Part shown: one piece after another, positions 61,499 through 64,000 of the stretch
Layout of the letters: each line of letters starts with the position of its first letter
How positions within the stretch are numbered: position 1 is the stretch's first letter
Position numbers and translations under genes: made by a program
Notes under the pieces: model-generated
What the model saw: only the letters and a program-made list of their open reading frames with translations
Database searches by the model: none
What the model was told of the DNA's origin: nothing
From: Geoglobus acetivorans
GTDB lineage: Archaea; Halobacteriota; Archaeoglobi; Archaeoglobales; Archaeoglobaceae
Assembly (NCBI RefSeq): GCF_000789255.1
Contig: NZ_CP009552.1
Coordinates: forward strand, 1,612,001-1,676,000
Length of the DNA stretch: 64,000 nucleotides
Reading direction: 5' to 3'

Positions 61499-61624
61499 AT
61501 GAGAGAGGAGCTTGGGGCTATTAAAAATGCAATCCTTGAAGTGGCTAAGAAGCATGAAGTGGGGGTAGAGAAGAAGAGGTCGCTAATGAACACAAGGTAT
61601 ATTAATTTTCGACTGCAATGTTAA
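61499..61624 (+). pseudogene. truncated second MNT copy
   Basis: MREELGAIKNAILEVAKKHE resembles the N-terminus of the MNT protein at 60761 (MEKELKVIKEVILEIAEEHG). After about 26 residues the similarity stops before the nucleotidyltransferase motif, and an unrelated 15-residue end follows. Confidence 0.6.
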
Positions 61625-61636
61625 AATGGTGAGAGA

Positions 61637-61849
61637 ATGGAGAAAGTCAGCGAAAAGAACGTTGAACACATCTTGAGAGAACTGGAGAGACTAAAGGTTG
61701 AGATCCAGAGGCTTGAGGCCATGATTGTTCCACTTAAGAGAGATCCGGACATAACAGACGAGGAAGTTGCGGAGCTGCTTGAGCTTGCCAAGGACGACAA
61801 TCCGGAGAACTGGATTGACGCTAAGGAACTTCTCTCGAAGACTGAATGA
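61637..61849 (+). CDS. antitoxin of a RelBE-like pair
   Basis: This 70-residue, highly charged helical protein (NVEHILRELERLKVEIQRLE, DPDITDEEVAELLELAKDDN) is encoded just before and overlapping a RelE-type toxin by ATGA. The position and composition make it the antitoxin; the sequence family itself is only weakly marked. Confidence 0.7.
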   Translation: MEKVSEKNVEHILRELERLKVEIQRLEAMIVPLKRDPDITDEEVAELLELAKDDNPENWIDAKELLSKTE

Positions 61850-62118
61850 CGTATCATGTTAAGATTTATCGACAGGTTGAAAAGGTCCTCAGGAATTTGC
61901 CCAAAGCGCACTACCGTAAGTTTCTGGAATTTATTGGTATTCTGGAGTACGAACCTGTCCCAGTAAAGAATTTTGACATAACCAAGCTTGAGGGGACAGG
62001 CAATCTGGACATTTATCGTGTTCGTCTGGGTGATTACAGAGTGATTTACTCAGTGAATTGGAGAGACAAAGTCATAAAGATTCTAAAGCTCAAACCGAGA
62101 GGTAAAGTCTACAAATGA
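61846..62118 (+). CDS. RelE/ParE-type toxin
   Basis: This 90-residue protein reads HVKIYRQVEKVLRNLPKAHY, then DIYRVRLGDYRVIYSVNWRD and VIKILKLKPRGKVYK. The R-V-x-x-G-D-Y-R-V-I-Y core is the RelE signature. RelE toxins cut mRNA on the ribosome. Confidence 0.88.
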   Translation: MTYHVKIYRQVEKVLRNLPKAHYRKFLEFIGILEYEPVPVKNFDITKLEGTGNLDIYRVRLGDYRVIYSVNWRDKVIKILKLKPRGKVYK

Positions 62119-62272
62119 TTACGGAGCGATTCTACGGGATATTCGAAATTGTCTCCGCAGCATAACATAACGCTTCCAAATTTTGTAACACACCAGGTTC
62201 TTTTTGCCTGAGTGTTCGGGGTTGGCGAATCTTCCAAAACTCCTTAAACTTCCTAATCCAAGATAAATTCGG

Positions 62273-62419
62273 ACGGAAGAAGAGCTGAAAACAATCAGAG
62301 AAGTTTTTCTCGAAGTGGCAAGAGAAGCTTTTAAAATGGGATACACGAGACCTTCGAGTTTTCACGCTCATCAGTCAGTGGAGAGGCTTCTAAAGGCGTT
62401 TCTGCATTGCACGGGATGA
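62273..62419 (+). pseudogene. collapsed MNT-HEPN remnant
   Basis: A 48-codon open frame reads EEELKTIREVFLEVAREAF, like the MNT N-terminus, then jumps to YTRPSSFHAHQSVERLLKAF, like the middle of the HEPN protein. The position of the MNT ATG is ACG. The 35 bases upstream also resemble the promoter region of the MNT gene at 60761. An internal deletion joined two genes of an old pair. Confidence 0.65.
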
Positions 62420-62514
62420 GAACATGCATTCTGTTCTTTATTCATAGGCGTCATTGGAAATGTGTTTGAATAATAGAAGATAAGGTTAAATACAACTATC
62501 GGAAAATTCCAACT

Positions 62515-62742
62515 ATGAGAGTAAAGGTTACGCGAAACTACCAGGTAACCATACCTGCAGAAGTAAGGAGAAAAATAAACCTCAGGCTTGGTGAGGTTGT
62601 CGATGTGACCTACGATGAAAAGACTGGTGAGATAAGGATAAAAAAGATTTCAGAAGGGCGAAAAACCCTGAAAATCGGAAGAAAGCTCACTCCAGAAGAG
62701 ATTGAGAGGCTGATAAATAGAGGTATGGAAGATTCTCTATGA
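62515..62742 (+). CDS. vapB: AbrB/SpoVT-type antitoxin (VapB)
   Basis: This 75-residue protein has the swapped-hairpin AbrB fold, MRVKVTRNYQVTIPAEVRRK and INLRLGEVVDVTYDEKTGEI, plus a C-terminal toxin-binding tail (LTPEEIERLINRGMEDSL). It overlaps the toxin gene by 4 bases and probably autoregulates the operon. Confidence 0.88.
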   Translation: MRVKVTRNYQVTIPAEVRRKINLRLGEVVDVTYDEKTGEIRIKKISEGRKTLKIGRKLTPEEIERLINRGMEDSL

Positions 62743-63143
62743 AGGCAGTCATAGATACAAATGTCCTCATTTACGACACGTTTGAAGACAGCATTTACCA
62801 CTCTCAGGCAAAAGACCTGCTTGACGAGCTTGAACAGTGGTACATCCCAGCAATAGTCGTCCACGAGTATGTATGGGTGCTGAAATCGCTCGGAATCTCT
62901 CCAGACGACGTCCTCTACAAGGTGGAGGAGATACTGAACCACCACAAATTCAGATTGCTTGAAAGCACGGAATACGACATTCTCTCTGCATTGAATGTGG
63001 TGGTCAGGGAGAATCTGAGTCTGTCAAGATACAATGACAAGGTGATTCTCTCAGCAGCAATCAGAAACAGAATGGGCATTGCCACGTTTGACGAGAAGCT
63101 GAGAAAACAGGCCCTCTTTTTAGGTGTGGATGTTCTGCCTTGA
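62739..63143 (+). CDS. vapC: PIN-domain toxin (VapC)
   Basis: This 134-residue PIN RNase has the acidic residues in MKAVIDTNVLIYDTFEDSIY, Glu in VVHEYVWVLKS, and the C-terminal RYNDKVILSAAIRN and GIATFDEKLRKQA. It appears intact. The pair is complete, unlike the broken VapC at 60275. Confidence 0.9.
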   Translation: MKAVIDTNVLIYDTFEDSIYHSQAKDLLDELEQWYIPAIVVHEYVWVLKSLGISPDDVLYKVEEILNHHKFRLLESTEYDILSALNVVVRENLSLSRYNDKVILSAAIRNRMGIATFDEKLRKQALFLGVDVLP

Positions 63144-63610
63144 TGATTGACCAGGCCCGGGTCGTCTGATGGATAAAGCACGAAGCGATCAAGGTTATTT
63201 TCATGCCCTTTAATGCCAGCTTACCGTTTTTGGCAGCAATGGTCCTTTAGTAGTCCTTTTTCTCAGGGTTTGATGGACAGGCTGTTCAGAAGGGCTGAGA
63301 GTCCAAAAAAGCTCTTCCATCAGCTCTCTCTTGCTGATTCCTAAATGCTCTGCAACATCCTTGAGAATAGAGTACCGATCAGGTACTGTATGCTATGAGA
63401 ATACATAAATGTTTTGCAAGTGAGAGTTTCAGAGTGGTTTTTCTCTGTGTTTCTTCCAGAACTTCCCAGACAAGCTTTTCACAGCATCCCAAGGTGATAT
63501 TCCAACAGGAAGATTCACCTTCACAACTATTTTTAAACTCTTTAAAGTTCTCAGTCAAGGTGGATTTAATAAATATGGGTTTTTTACCCTTTCTAAGGCC
63601 TTTTGACAAA
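63144..63610. other. 467-base region, no confident gene
   Basis: On the minus strand a short frame near 63215-63380 reads YSILKDVAEHLGISKRELME, reminiscent of the helix-turn-helix part of UPF0175-type antitoxins, without a usable start. A neighbouring 76-codon frame upstream is in a different phase. This may be another decayed antitoxin. Confidence 0.4.
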
Positions 63611-64000
63611 TTACAGCTTCACCTCTACCCCCTCGAATACGATTTCCGGTGTAAGCGTAACCCCTACCTGTCTCTGGTCTTTACCAAAGTGGCTTATCCT
63701 GCTCAGAAGGTCATAGATGTTGCCGTAAATCATCGCTCCCTTCACGGCCCTGCCCTCGTAATAGGCGTTTCCAAGTTCAAGGCTGAAATCTCCGCTGACG
63801 AAGTTTGCTGTGTGGGCTCCGATAAATGAATGGACGTAAATCCCCTCTGCCTCTCCCCTGTCACCGTATTCCAGAATTATGTTCGACGGGGAGGTTGAGG
63901 GATAGGCGGAGTAATCGTCTCTGAAACCGTTTCCTGTCGGGTTTTCGGGACTGTTTTTCAGATCAGAGATGAATCCTTTCAGCACTCCATTCATCACAAG
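63611..64000 (-). CDS. TldD/PmbA family protein, C-terminal part
   Basis: The C-terminal 129 codons run in from the right edge. NPTGNGFRDDYSAYPSTSPS, GIYVHSFIGAHTANFVSGDF and KGAMIYGNIYDLLSRISHFG are typical of TldD/PmbA (TldE) peptidase-family proteins. The lack of the HExxH part here leaves TldD or TldE undecided; the HTANFVSGDF end favours the PmbA/TldE type. Confidence 0.85.
   Translation of the reverse strand, partial: LVMNGVLKGFISDLKNSPENPTGNGFRDDYSAYPSTSPSNIILEYGDRGEAEGIYVHSFIGAHTANFVSGDFSLELGNAYYEGRAVKGAMIYGNIYDLLSRISHFGKDQRQVGVTLTPEIVFEGVEVKL

Overview
The window reads as the chromosome of a euryarchaeon of the Archaeoglobales (Archaeoglobus/Ferroglobus/Geoglobus group). Evidence is the archaeal information-processing set (aIF5A, RPA plus RPA-associated protein, archaeal GlyRS, KptA, RqcH, UPF0147/0148/0179), archaeal pathway variants (PurP, PurSLQ, GTP cyclohydrolase MptA), TATA boxes about 25 bases before start codons, a PGF-CTERM surface protein, an archaeal type IV pilin, and a CRISPR repeat close to the one I recall from A. 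fulgidus. The genus is an inference. Genes are tightly packed on both strands, and several convergent neighbours overlap at their 3' ends.

1-26 kb: RqcH, UPF0179, a winged-helix/binding-protein-like regulator, pyrE, purD, a Na+/Ca2+-exchanger-like protein, agmatinase with aIF5A, a block of small membrane proteins (one AT-rich), a membrane-tethered HTH protein, purP with an FAD oxidoreductase, a JAMM protease, a PRC-barrel protein, and a two-gene RiPP locus: a 27-codon peptide gene (15911-15994) and its radical SAM/SPASM enzyme. A PGF-CTERM M28-like protein, a MBL/ExoIII operon, an ATPase-less sensor, a PaaK-type ligase, an unlinked 5S rRNA and an ABC-2 exporter follow.

26-46 kb: tRNA-Thr, a HEPN/MNT pair, Met/Gly/Tyr-rich small proteins, thiL-kptA, a five-repeat CRISPR array with an AT-rich leader, glyS, and an acetate module (DUF4212 + SSS symporter, two CBS/DUF294 regulators of which one looks catalytically dead, a DnaQ-like exonuclease, and acs). 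A palindromic G-rich repeat family occurs in three copies beside the CRISPR trailer and three more near 45 kb in opposite orientation. A ferredoxin-type protein usually made as one chain is split into two genes in inverted order.

46-64 kb: leuC, the RPA operon, an aminotransferase, purSLQ, DUF362, moeA, a lamin-tail/phospholipase D surface protein, mptA and a pilin. From 60 kb there is a toxin-antitoxin island with intact RelBE-like and VapBC pairs beside decayed VapC, HEPN and MNT copies. The last gene is the C-terminal part of a TldD/PmbA protein. The best candidate for a poorly described system is the peptide/radical SAM locus at 14.6-16.1 kb.
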